From Chloroflexota bacterium (lineage in GTDB: Bacteria > Chloroflexota > Anaerolineae > Anaerolineales > Villigracilaceae), in contig JAJYOO010000025.1 of the NCBI GenBank assembly GCA_021796155.1, positions 1-14,666 on the forward strand: a stretch of DNA of 14,666 nucleotides. The letters are read 5' to 3'. This document shows, in pieces, positions 7,079 to 12,994 of this stretch. Below the pieces are notes generated by a model. It did not search any database. It saw only the letters and a program-made list of their open reading frames with translations, and was not told the DNA's origin. Within the stretch, counting starts at the first letter, position 1. Each line of letters begins with the position of its first letter. The translations under genes and the position numbers were made by a program.

Positions 7079-7646
7079 TGTGTGCAACACCACCGCTGTT
7101 CGATTTGATTATTCCGAGCCCGGCGCGTATTTCGTTACGATAGTGATGCAAGGCCGCGAATGTTTGTTTGGCGAAATTGTGAACGGCGAAATGAAATTGA
7201 ATGATGCGGGAATGATGATCGTCAAATGGTGGCGTGAATTGCCGAATAAATTTCCATCGGTTAAATTGGGCGCGTTTACGGCGATGCCAAATCATTTTCA
7301 TGGCATCATTCAAGTCGTTGAAATTGTAGGGGCAGACCTGCGTGTCTGCCCCGATGACGAATCCGAAAAGGGCGGACACATAGGTCCGCCCCAACAGGTT
7401 TCGCCCCTACAAAGGCCGGACGCGCCGTTATCGCAGATGATCCAATGGTTCAAAACCATGACGACTAATGAATATGTTCGCGGCGTGAAAGAATTGGATT
7501 GGAAATCGTTTGTCGGTAAATTATGGCAGCGCAATTATTACGAACGCGTGATTCGAAACGAAAAGAAATGGGATAGAATCCATCGGTACATTGAATCCAA
7601 TCCGTCTCATTGGGCGGAGGACGACGAAAATTTGTTAAACACGTAG
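7059..7646 (+). CDS. REP-associated tyrosine transposase (RAYT, Y1 HUH family)
   Basis: A protein of about 195 residues in the Y1 (IS200-like) HUH superfamily. RAYTs are single-copy domesticated transposases that cut and join REP palindromes as single-stranded DNA. Visible marks are FDYSEPGAYFVTIVMQGRE near the start, MPNHFHGII with the metal-binding HxH at residues 79 and 81, the WQRNYYERVIRNEKKW segment and RYIESNP with the likely catalytic tyrosine at 177. ATG 7059 overlaps proC by 20 bases; GTG 7080 is an alternative, as the first residues are not conserved and the ribosome site is weak. Residues 90-117 are encoded by a two-hairpin repeat inserted between the HxH and the tyrosine. The stop codon TAG (7644-7646) is part of the next palindrome. 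No inverted repeats bound it as an ordinary IS. Confidence 0.85.
   Translation: MRAKRFDVCNTTAVRFDYSEPGAYFVTIVMQGRECLFGEIVNGEMKLNDAGMMIVKWWRELPNKFPSVKLGAFTAMPNHFHGIIQVVEIVGADLRVCPDDESEKGGHIGPPQQVSPLQRPDAPLSQMIQWFKTMTTNEYVRGVKELDWKSFVGKLWQRNYYERVIRNEKKWDRIHRYIESNPSHWAEDDENLLNT
7326..7410 (+). repeat. BIME-like two-hairpin REP element inside the transposase gene
   Basis: The element begins GTAGGGGC (7326-7333) and ends GCCCCTAC (7403-7410), an 8-base terminal inverted repeat. Inside are two hairpins: GGGGCAGAC (7329-7337) / GTCTGCCCC (7344-7352) and GGGCGGAC (7370-7377) / GTCCGCCC (7384-7391). GTAG at one end and CTAC at the other, with a hairpin next to each, is the head-to-head layout of a BIME made of two REPs. 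It starts on a codon boundary and keeps the reading frame open through all 85 bases. Confidence 0.8.
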
Positions 7647-7670
7647 GGGCACAACATGTTGTGCCTCTAC
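7643..7670 (+). repeat. Single REP-like palindrome with GTAG end, overlapping the RAYT stop codon
   Basis: A 28-base palindrome: GTAGGGGCACAACA (7643-7656) followed by TGTTGTGCCTCTAC (7657-7670), complementary at 13 of 14 positions (the exception is a G-T pair). It has the same GTAGGGGC end as the element inside the upstream gene. Its TAG is the stop codon of the transposase gene, and its right end is 10 bases before the ABC-F ATG. Confidence 0.8.
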
Positions 7671-7680
7671 AAAAACAATC

Positions 7681-9684
7681 ATGTCTCTCATCACCGCACA
7701 CTCCCTCACCAAATCATTCGGCGCGGTAGATCTCTTCCGCGATGTTTCGTTTTCCATTGCCAAGGGCGCGCGCTTCGCGCTCGTCGGTCCGAACGGAATC
7801 GGCAAGACCACATTGTTGCGAATCCTCGTCGGACTGGAAGAGCCGTCGGCGGGAAAGGTTACGCGCGCGAAAAATCTTCGCTTTGGATATTTGCCGCAGG
7901 AAGCGGACTTCCAACTCGAAGGCACGGTCTGGGACGCATGCATGACCGTCTTCGCAGATCTGATTCAGCGTCAGCGCGAGTTGGAAAAGCTCGAAGCCGA
8001 AATGTCCGACCCGTCGAAACGGGAGCAGGCTTTGGTCCGGTATGGCCCGATGCAGGAAGACTTCGAGCGGCGCGGCGGCTATGTTTATCAAGTCCGAATC
8101 AAACAGGTGCTGACCGGCCTCGGCTTTGATCCATCGGATTTCAATCTGTCGCTCGATCATCTTTCGGGCGGACAGCGTACGCGCGCATTCCTCGCGAAGT
8201 TGTTGCTTTCGAATCCCGATTTGTTGCTGCTCGATGAGCCGACCAATCATCTCGACATCAAAGCCGTCGAATGGCTCGAAGGTTATTTGAGTCAATGGGA
8301 AGGCGCGGCGCTCATCGTCTCGCATGATCGTTATTTTCTCGATCACGCTTGCAACGCGCTGCTCGAAATGGCCGTGAGCGGATCGGAACTTTATCGCGGT
8401 AATTACAGCACGTATTTGCAAGAGCGCGAGAATCGCTGGAATCATCGCTTTGAAGTTTTCGAAAGCGAGAGAGAAAAACTTTTAAAAGATGTTGAATACA
8501 TCAAGAAAAATATTTCAGGGCAGAACACGCTGCAGGCCAAAGGCAAACTCAAACGGTTGACGCGCGTTGTGCAAGCTGTTGAACAAGTCGGCATGGACGC
8601 GGTGATGAGCACGAATTGGTCGCAGTTGGATGTGGACACGACGACCAGCCCGTTCAGCGTGGACGAAGCCGAGCGACGCGTGCGCGCCTTGCGTCCGCCA
8701 GTGCGCGTCACGCCGGACCTTCATCTGCATCTGCGTTCGACGGCTCGCTCCGGCGATCTGGTGATTCGCACGCGCGATCTTGAGATTGGTTATCCGGGCA
8801 AGATGCTTTTCCGCGCGCCGGATATCGAACTGCGCCGCACCGAATGTGCGGCCTTGATCGGACCGAACGGCGCGGGCAAATCAACATTTCTCAAAACGAT
8901 TCTCGGTCAGCTCGGACCGTTAGCGGGTGAGGTGATTCTCGGAGCGAGTCTACACATCGGATATTTCGCGCAGGCGCACGAAGGACTCGATCCCGATAAA
9001 ACGGTGCTCGATGAAATTCTCGCGGCGTCGCCCGGCATGTTGCCGTATCAAGGACGCGAGTATCTCGGCAAATATCTTTTTTCCGGCGATGACGCGTTCA
9101 AGAAAGTGTCCATGCTTTCCGGCGGCGAACGCGGACGGTTGGCATTAGCCAAGCTGGCATTGGAAGATACGAATTTGTTGCTGCTCGATGAACCGACGAA
9201 TCATTTGGACATCCCATCGCAGGAAGTTTTGCAAGCCGTGTTGGACGCATATAAAGGCACGATTCTGTTGGTCACACATGACCGTTATTTAGTTGATGCG
9301 CTCGCCACGCAAATCTGGGAAGTCAATCCCGGCGAAAGTCAATTGGCTGTATTCAAAGGCACGTATTCGCAGATGAAAGAGGAACGCGAGAAAGAAGCAG
9401 CGCGGGCCGAAGGACTCCGAAGTCTCCAGACTTCGGATAATGTTTCAAAAACGCGACGACGGGAGTCGTCGCAGTCCGCGAAAGAGGAAAGAAGAAAGAT
9501 TGCACAGATGCAGGAACTGGAAAATACCATCGCCGCGCTCGAAGCAGAGTTGACGAATTTAGGCGCGCAGTTGGAAAGTCCGTTTGTGAATCCGAATGAA
9601 GTGGCGGTGATTGGAAGAGAATACGAACGTGTGCAAAGAGAAATGGATGAGAAGTTGGGCGAGTGGGAGAGAATGCAGATTTGA
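7681..9684 (+). CDS. ABC-F family ATPase (ribosome-associated, Uup/EttA-like)
   Basis: A 667-residue protein with two ABC domains and no membrane segment, the ABC-F plan. These ATPases act in the ribosomal E site during translation; some give antibiotic resistance, most are housekeeping. Domain 1 has Walker A GPNGIGKTT (36-44), signature LSGGQ (161-165) and Walker B LLLLDEP with D185/E186. The linker (about 245-320, ERENRW...KGKLKRL) is the helical tRNA-contact arm. Domain 2 has GPNGAGKST (394-402), LSGGE (479-483) and LLLLDEP with D503/E504. The tail is a charged coiled coil as in Uup. Residues 578-599 come from a palindromic repeat. ATG 7681 has no ribosome site; a palindrome lies 10 bases upstream. 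Specific role unknown. Confidence 0.92.
   Translation: MSLITAHSLTKSFGAVDLFRDVSFSIAKGARFALVGPNGIGKTTLLRILVGLEEPSAGKVTRAKNLRFGYLPQEADFQLEGTVWDACMTVFADLIQRQRELEKLEAEMSDPSKREQALVRYGPMQEDFERRGGYVYQVRIKQVLTGLGFDPSDFNLSLDHLSGGQRTRAFLAKLLLSNPDLLLLDEPTNHLDIKAVEWLEGYLSQWEGAALIVSHDRYFLDHACNALLEMAVSGSELYRGNYSTYLQERENRWNHRFEVFESEREKLLKDVEYIKKNISGQNTLQAKGKLKRLTRVVQAVEQVGMDAVMSTNWSQLDVDTTTSPFSVDEAERRVRALRPPVRVTPDLHLHLRSTARSGDLVIRTRDLEIGYPGKMLFRAPDIELRRTECAALIGPNGAGKSTFLKTILGQLGPLAGEVILGASLHIGYFAQAHEGLDPDKTVLDEILAASPGMLPYQGREYLGKYLFSGDDAFKKVSMLSGGERGRLALAKLALEDTNLLLLDEPTNHLDIPSQEVLQAVLDAYKGTILLVTHDRYLVDALATQIWEVNPGESQLAVFKGTYSQMKEEREKEAARAEGLRSLQTSDNVSKTRRRESSQSAKEERRKIAQMQELENTIAALEAELTNLGAQLESPFVNPNEVAVIGREYERVQREMDEKLGEWERMQI
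9412..9477 (+). repeat. Two-hairpin palindromic repeat in frame within the ABC-F gene
   Basis: GGACT (9412-9416) and AGTCC (9473-9477) bracket two hairpins: CCGAAGTCT (9417-9425) / AGACTTCGG (9428-9436), 9 bp with a 2-base loop, and GCGACGAC (9453-9460) / GTCGTCGC (9465-9472), 8 bp with a 4-base loop. The element is exactly 66 bases, starts on a codon boundary and encodes residues 578-599 in the C-terminal coiled-coil region. Sequence is unrelated to the GTAG class. Confidence 0.75.
9619..9668 (+). repeat. Direct repeat, copy A (3' end of the ABC-F gene)
   Basis: These 50 bases, coding for EYERVQREMDEKLGEWE of the ABC-F tail, recur at 10404-10453 with 45 of 50 identical. The differences are at 9630, 9642, 9657, 9659 and 9660. 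Both copies end with a stop codon the same distance further on (9682-9684 and 10467-10469). Confidence 0.85.
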
Positions 9685-9688
9685 TGTT

Positions 9689-9697
9689 TGCTATAAT
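9689..9697 (+). promoter_or_regulatory. Extended -10 promoter for the DUF5674-like gene
   Basis: TGCTATAAT, an exact extended -10 (TGnTATAAT), lies five bases after the ABC-F stop codon. Transcription would begin near 9704, right at the GGAGGAG ribosome site (9704-9710). No -35 is evident. Confidence 0.55.
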
Positions 9698-9715
9698 CGG
9701 GTTGGAGGAGATTCT

Positions 9716-10051
9716 GTGATTTATATCATCCGCGACCGTGCCACTCCCGAACAGATCAAAGATATGCTTCAAATGCTTCAGACTTATATCAAACTAGCTG
9801 TTGATGTTGAACGTGGAATTCTCGCTGGCGGCGGAGCCATGCATGCAGATTGCGAAGCTGTTTTATTGGAAGATGGTAGCCAGCAGGAATTTATTTGGGG
9901 CGCTGATTGGAATCCATCTACTCAGCAAGTGACGTTTGAGTCGCTTATCAATATTCGTCCGCGGCAGAATAACCCTTCCTTGGAAATTTTGGATTCAAAA
10001 ATTCGTGATCGAGTAGCTCAGATTGCGATGAAACGGTTAGGTAATTCATGA
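9716..10051 (+). CDS. DUF5674-like small protein
   Basis: A 111-residue protein beginning IYIIRDRATPEQIKDML, with IKLAVDVERGILAGGGAMHADCE, VLLEDGSQQEFIWGADW and LINIRPRQNN. I recognise this pattern from memory as the DUF5674 family; no function is established, and no membrane segment or signal is visible. The clustered conserved acidic residues, HADCE and the WGADW motif hint at a compact globular, perhaps metal-binding or catalytic fold, but that is a guess. GTG 9716 is the start because GGAGGAG is five bases before it and the frame upstream lies inside the ABC-F gene. It overlaps the next gene by four bases (ATGA), so the two are translationally coupled. Codon use is more AT-rich than that of the ABC-F gene. 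Confidence 0.7.
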   Translation: MIYIIRDRATPEQIKDMLQMLQTYIKLAVDVERGILAGGGAMHADCEAVLLEDGSQQEFIWGADWNPSTQQVTFESLINIRPRQNNPSLEILDSKIRDRVAQIAMKRLGNS

Positions 10052-10395
10052 AAGACTGGACTCAAATCAAAGAGAGATATTTACGTGATGATTTGTCTGT
10101 GCGTTTGGGCGGATTAGCTGCTAATTTGAGTCGTATCAGATCGTTCTCAACAAATGAAGCAAACCGAGATGTCGTCGAAAGCCTGATAGACGAAAGCAAA
10201 ATGTTTATCGAATGGACAGCTGCACAGGTAGAAGTTAATAACGCTGAAAAATTGGTGGAACTCCAGATCCAATTAGCGTTCTGGCAATTACAATGGTCGA
10301 AAATTTGGCCTGATGCTTCTGGGCGTACTCAAATTTCTGAACAATCAGGCTTATGGTCAATACAGATACTTGAGATGTCAGGATTGTTGAAATAG
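10048..10395 (+). CDS. Small hypothetical protein coupled to the DUF5674-like gene
   Basis: A 115-residue, predicted soluble, mostly helical protein starting MKDWTQIKERYLRDDL. It has no motif I recognise: there are no cysteines, no signal peptide and no membrane helix; tryptophans cluster near the C-terminus (FWQLQWSKIW). The start ATG overlaps the previous stop codon (ATGA at 10048-10051), so the pair is probably made together and may interact. The gene lies between two copies of the ABC-F 3' end, and its stop codon is nine bases before the second copy. A toxin-antitoxin pair was considered because of size and overlap but nothing in either protein supports it. Confidence 0.65.
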   Translation: MKDWTQIKERYLRDDLSVRLGGLAANLSRIRSFSTNEANRDVVESLIDESKMFIEWTAAQVEVNNAEKLVELQIQLAFWQLQWSKIWPDASGRTQISEQSGLWSIQILEMSGLLK

Positions 10396-10403
10396 TTAAG
10401 CAA

Positions 10404-10469
10404 GAATACGAACGCGTGCAAAGAGAGATGGATGAGAAGTTAGCGGAGTGGGATAAACTGGGAGCTTAA
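10404..10469 (+). pseudogene. Stranded second copy of the ABC-F C-terminal coding end
   Basis: Translating from 10404 gives EYERVQREMDEKLAEWDKLGA and then TAA, matching the last 22 codons of the ABC-F gene (EYERVQREMDEKLGEWERMQI, then TGA). The nucleotide match is 45/50 over 10404-10453. The frame is open only from 10374, has no credible start codon, and is out of frame with the preceding gene, so it is a remnant and not a gene. It is either the original ABC-F end displaced by an insertion or the residue of a deleted tandem copy. Confidence 0.8.
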
Positions 10470-10486
10470 TTAGTTGAGGAGGTATT

Positions 10487-11320
10487 ATGCCGAATGATCT
10501 TCAAAAATCTGTAATCATTCAGGTCTTGGATAAGATAAGGGAGAGATTGGATGCAATAGCCAAACTACAATATGAAGCTCCTGAGCTCAAACAAGTAGAG
10601 GAGGATTTGAAATGGATGCTCGAGTGCGAAGAAAAGGCGCCCGAGATTACTACAATGCATCCGTCTGAGAGTCTAATAGAAAAACTAGGCGAATTTGATC
10701 ATTATCTTAATCAGTATGCTATACCTCAGCCAAAATATGGCTTCGCCTCCTATATTTCTACAGCAGGAACAGTCTCATCTACAGATTATATTCAGCATGT
10801 TTATGCATTGAGAGAATCATTCAGCAACGACAATAAAATTCAGGATTGGGCTATTAAGGCTTCGGACTCGTATCTTGCTTTACGAAAAGATCAAATACGG
10901 ACAACAGTGGCCAATGTAAGATTGGGACAACTCGATACTAAATTGAGTGTCCTCCACAAAAGAGGGGTAAATGCATGTTTATCTGCTTCATCTGGTATTC
11001 AGACGCCAGTTGAAGGAGCTGCTCTTGTGAGAGAATTGTTAGATAGCTTCAAAGGAGAACTGATTCGAAGGTGCAAAGAAGGGAAGAAATCAAGTTATCA
11101 AAGTGCTGATAATCTCGCTCTTGAAATCCTGAAACCAATTGTGGTTGGCCAGCAGGCTGTTTATGATGAGATTCATCATGAACTGTCTGAGATAGTAAAG
11201 TCGAGAATTGTTGTGCCGCAATCAAGGGTGCGCGAACTATTGGCCTTAGTTGAAGATCATATCTTTGCGGTGACAATATCGTTAGATCCAAATAAACTCG
11301 GATTCGATTTTGACATCTAG
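10487..11320 (+). CDS. Hypothetical protein, 277 residues, unrecognised
   Basis: ATG 10487 follows a strong GAGGAGGT site (10476-10483). The protein looks soluble and largely helical. Its N-terminal 50 residues are charged (IRERLDAIAKLQYEAPELKQVEEDLKWML), suggesting a short coiled coil; the middle has YGFASYISTAGTVSSTDYIQHVYALRES; the C-terminal half (about 170-277) contains VEGAALVRELLDSFKGELIRRC and PQSRVRELLALVEDHIFAV. It has no signal peptide, membrane segment, or nucleotide-binding motif. I do not recognise the family. Codon use is clearly more AT-rich than flanking housekeeping genes (many AAA, ATT, TTA), which together with the adjacent rearranged ABC-F tail suggests acquired DNA. No terminator is seen after it. 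Confidence 0.75.
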   Translation: MPNDLQKSVIIQVLDKIRERLDAIAKLQYEAPELKQVEEDLKWMLECEEKAPEITTMHPSESLIEKLGEFDHYLNQYAIPQPKYGFASYISTAGTVSSTDYIQHVYALRESFSNDNKIQDWAIKASDSYLALRKDQIRTTVANVRLGQLDTKLSVLHKRGVNACLSASSGIQTPVEGAALVRELLDSFKGELIRRCKEGKKSSYQSADNLALEILKPIVVGQQAVYDEIHHELSEIVKSRIVVPQSRVRELLALVEDHIFAVTISLDPNKLGFDFDI

Positions 11321-11372
11321 ATTGCGCGGTATCGACTTTTAGCTCTGTTACATCGGTTGTCACTTGGAGAGA

Positions 11373-11402
11373 TTGATTATATTATCCTCAAAATGCTATA
11401 CT
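11373..11402 (+). promoter_or_regulatory. Promoter of the toroid protein gene
   Basis: TTGATT (11373-11378) as -35, an 18-base spacer and TATACT (11397-11402) as -10, the latter preceded by TG in the extended -10 position (TGCTATACT). It is the best -35/-10 pair in the window. The start would be near 11409, about 36 bases before the ATG. Confidence 0.6.
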
Positions 11403-11444
11403 GTTTTTAGATATGGGGACATCCGGTTCTAAAAGGAGGCGCAC

Positions 11445-12461
11445 ATGTCTTGGAAGAACCAGTTGCGAAACGACTCTCTGCCGTGGTTGCTTGAGTCTGA
11501 TAATCCCGGCGTGCGTTATCTCGCGATGCGCGATCTGCTTGATCTTTCTCCCAATGATCCAAAACTAAAATCTGCGCGCAAGTCCGCTCACAAAGATGGA
11601 CCGATTGCAGTTGTATTATCGAAGATGGAGAAGGAAGGTTATTGGGTCAAGCCGGGGCCGGGATACACACAGAAATATCGTTCGACGGTCTGGGCAATGA
11701 TTCTGCTGGCGCAGCTTGGCGCGTCAGTTAATGAAGATAAACGTATCGAAATGGCCTGCAACTATGTGCTCGATCACATGTGCGAGGGCGGTCAATTCAC
11801 AACCACGACATCCGGCGCGCCTTCGGGAACAGTCGATTGCCTGCAAGGAAATTTATGTTGGTCATTGATGGAAATAGGCTGCGATGATCCGCGCTTGAAA
11901 AAAGCTTACGATTGGATGGCGCGTACCGTTACGGGCGATGGCATCGCTCCGCTGAAAGATAAAGATGCGCCCGTCCGCTATTACGCGTACAAGTGCGGTC
12001 CGGACTTTGCGTGCGGAGCCAATAACAAATTGTCCTGTGCGTGGGGCGGAGTCAAAGTGATGATGGCGTTCGGCAAATTATCCACGGATGAACGGACTCC
12101 GTTAATTAGGAAAGCTATCCAACGCGGCGTGGATTTCTTCTTCAGCGCGGATCCGTCCACGGCAGATTATCCAAGCGGGTGGGCGGCAAAACCGAGCGGC
12201 AACTGGTGGAAGTTCGGCTTTCCCGTTTTTTACGTCACCGATATTTTGCAGATCGCGGAGGCGTTGGTCGCTTTAGGATTTGGCAAAGACAAACGTTTGA
12301 AGAGCACGCTCGAACTCATCCGCTCGAAACAGGATGAGCATGGACGCTGGCAGCTTGAATACAATTACGACGGCAAGACGTGGATGAGGTTCGGGAAGAT
12401 GAAGAAACCGAATGAATGGGTCACGTTACGAGCGCTGAAAGTGTTGAAGGCGGCGGGCTGA
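11445..12461 (+). CDS. Alpha/alpha-toroid (terpenoid cyclase / prenyltransferase-like fold) protein; not NifH
   Basis: A 338-residue soluble protein with a strong AAAGGAGG site (11432-11439) five bases before ATG 11445. The sequence shows repeated helix pairs ending in short turns: LPWLLESDNPGVRYLAMRDLL, KYRSTVWAMILLAQLG, GTVDCLQGNLCWSLMEIGCDDPRLKKAYDWM, CGPDFACGANNKLSCAWGGVKVMMAF, FGFPVFYVTDILQIAEALVALG and KQDEHGRWQLEYNYDGKTW. The recurring 'DxRLxxALxxxxxKQDxxGxW' pattern is that of squalene-cyclase/prenyltransferase toroids. From memory, relatives in public data are often named 'nitrogen fixation protein NifH', which is wrong: there is no P-loop or 4Fe-4S ligand pattern of nitrogenase reductase. 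The cysteine cluster in CGPDFACGANNKLSC may bind metal. True activity is unknown. Transcribed from its own promoter, perhaps with the zinc-ribbon gene 40 bases downstream. Confidence 0.75.
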   Translation: MSWKNQLRNDSLPWLLESDNPGVRYLAMRDLLDLSPNDPKLKSARKSAHKDGPIAVVLSKMEKEGYWVKPGPGYTQKYRSTVWAMILLAQLGASVNEDKRIEMACNYVLDHMCEGGQFTTTTSGAPSGTVDCLQGNLCWSLMEIGCDDPRLKKAYDWMARTVTGDGIAPLKDKDAPVRYYAYKCGPDFACGANNKLSCAWGGVKVMMAFGKLSTDERTPLIRKAIQRGVDFFFSADPSTADYPSGWAAKPSGNWWKFGFPVFYVTDILQIAEALVALGFGKDKRLKSTLELIRSKQDEHGRWQLEYNYDGKTWMRFGKMKKPNEWVTLRALKVLKAAG

Positions 12462-12501
12462 AACATCGAAAGAATCGAACCGTTATCTCTGGGAGGCAGA
12501 A

Positions 12502-12741
12502 ATGGCAGATGCAAAGACTTGTCCAAAGTGCAGCGGCACGATGACGCAGGGCCGTATTATGAGGCTCAATGAATATTCGATGGGCGGAAAATATCTGTAT
12601 CTGTTCGCACCGGATAACGAGTCCGGGCCGAGTCTATCGAAGGCGATTTCCAGTAACCCCGCGTCGCAGCGTAAAGCGCTCGTCGCGTTTTGTTGTGATC
12701 AATGCGGGTTTACAGAATTCTATAGTCAAAGTATGAAATGA
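12502..12741 (+). CDS. Small zinc-ribbon protein
   Basis: A 79-residue protein with CPKC at residues 7-10 and CCDQC at 64-68, two knuckles able to hold one zinc ion. GGGAGG (12491-12496) is five bases before ATG 12502. Between the knuckles is a low-complexity, weakly predicted strand region (GGKYLYLFAPDN), with FTEFY near the end, the layout of small 'nucleic-acid-binding zinc ribbon' proteins. Partner and role are unknown. It follows the toroid gene by 40 bases in the same direction and its stop codon runs straight into an intrinsic terminator, so it is the last gene of that unit. Confidence 0.8.
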   Translation: MADAKTCPKCSGTMTQGRIMRLNEYSMGGKYLYLFAPDNESGPSLSKAISSNPASQRKALVAFCCDQCGFTEFYSQSMK

Positions 12742-12770
12742 AAAAGGCTGGCTTGATGCCAGCCCTTTTT
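12741..12770 (+). terminator. Intrinsic terminator after the zinc-ribbon gene
   Basis: AAAAA, then a perfect 7-base stem GGCTGGC (12746-12752) / GCCAGCC (12758-12764) with a 5-base loop, then C and TTTTT (12766-12770). It starts at the last base of the zinc-ribbon stop codon. The A-run and T-run could extend the stem. Confidence 0.9.
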
Positions 12771-12772
12771 GC

Positions 12773-12841
12773 TTACGTCTCCGCCATCTCCATCGGCTCG
12801 ACGTGAACGGTCAAATCCGCTCCGTGATGATGTTCGCTATC
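12773..12841 (-). pseudogene. Possible remnant of a cation-efflux (CDF) gene 3' end
   Basis: Read on the minus strand toward a TAA at 12773-12775, the frame gives DSEHHHGADLTVHVEPMEM and then AET. A terminal VHVEP segment after a His-rich stretch resembles the cytoplasmic C-terminus of cation diffusion facilitator transporters. Upstream the frame loses any likeness. If real, it is the tail of a gene whose body was lost or lies beyond the rearranged region; the match is short and could be chance. Confidence 0.3.
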
Positions 12842-12994
12842 TCGCTTTGTGCGATTTGCTTGATCACCGATTGGACAGCCAGGCACTTGGCTTGATTACT
12901 CAAACTGAATTTGAACGCTAGAAGCAAAGCCTATTACTTTAACTCAGTTCGAGATAAGTAAAGAAATATGGGAGTGCCTAACATCGGAAACACA
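12842..12994. other. Non-coding stretch, nothing recognised
   Basis: Part of a roughly 350-base gene-free region between the terminator and the insertion sequence. I see no credible open frame, RNA gene, or strong inverted repeat here. It is more AT-rich toward the right and may be decayed coding sequence. Confidence 0.5.

Noticed and set aside
7326..7670. CRISPR array
   Set aside because: The recurring GTAGGGGC motifs are ends of palindromes, not evenly spaced direct repeats with spacers.
9611..9715. Longer start for the DUF5674-like protein
   Set aside because: It lies within the ABC-F coding end; GTG 9716 has a strong SD and a promoter directly upstream, and gives the conserved N-terminus.
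9716..10395. Toxin-antitoxin module
   Set aside because: Only size and overlap fit; no toxin or DNA-binding antitoxin motif can be seen in either protein.
11445..12461. Nitrogenase iron protein NifH
   Set aside because: There is no P-loop or cysteine pattern of NifH; helix repeats indicate a toroid fold.
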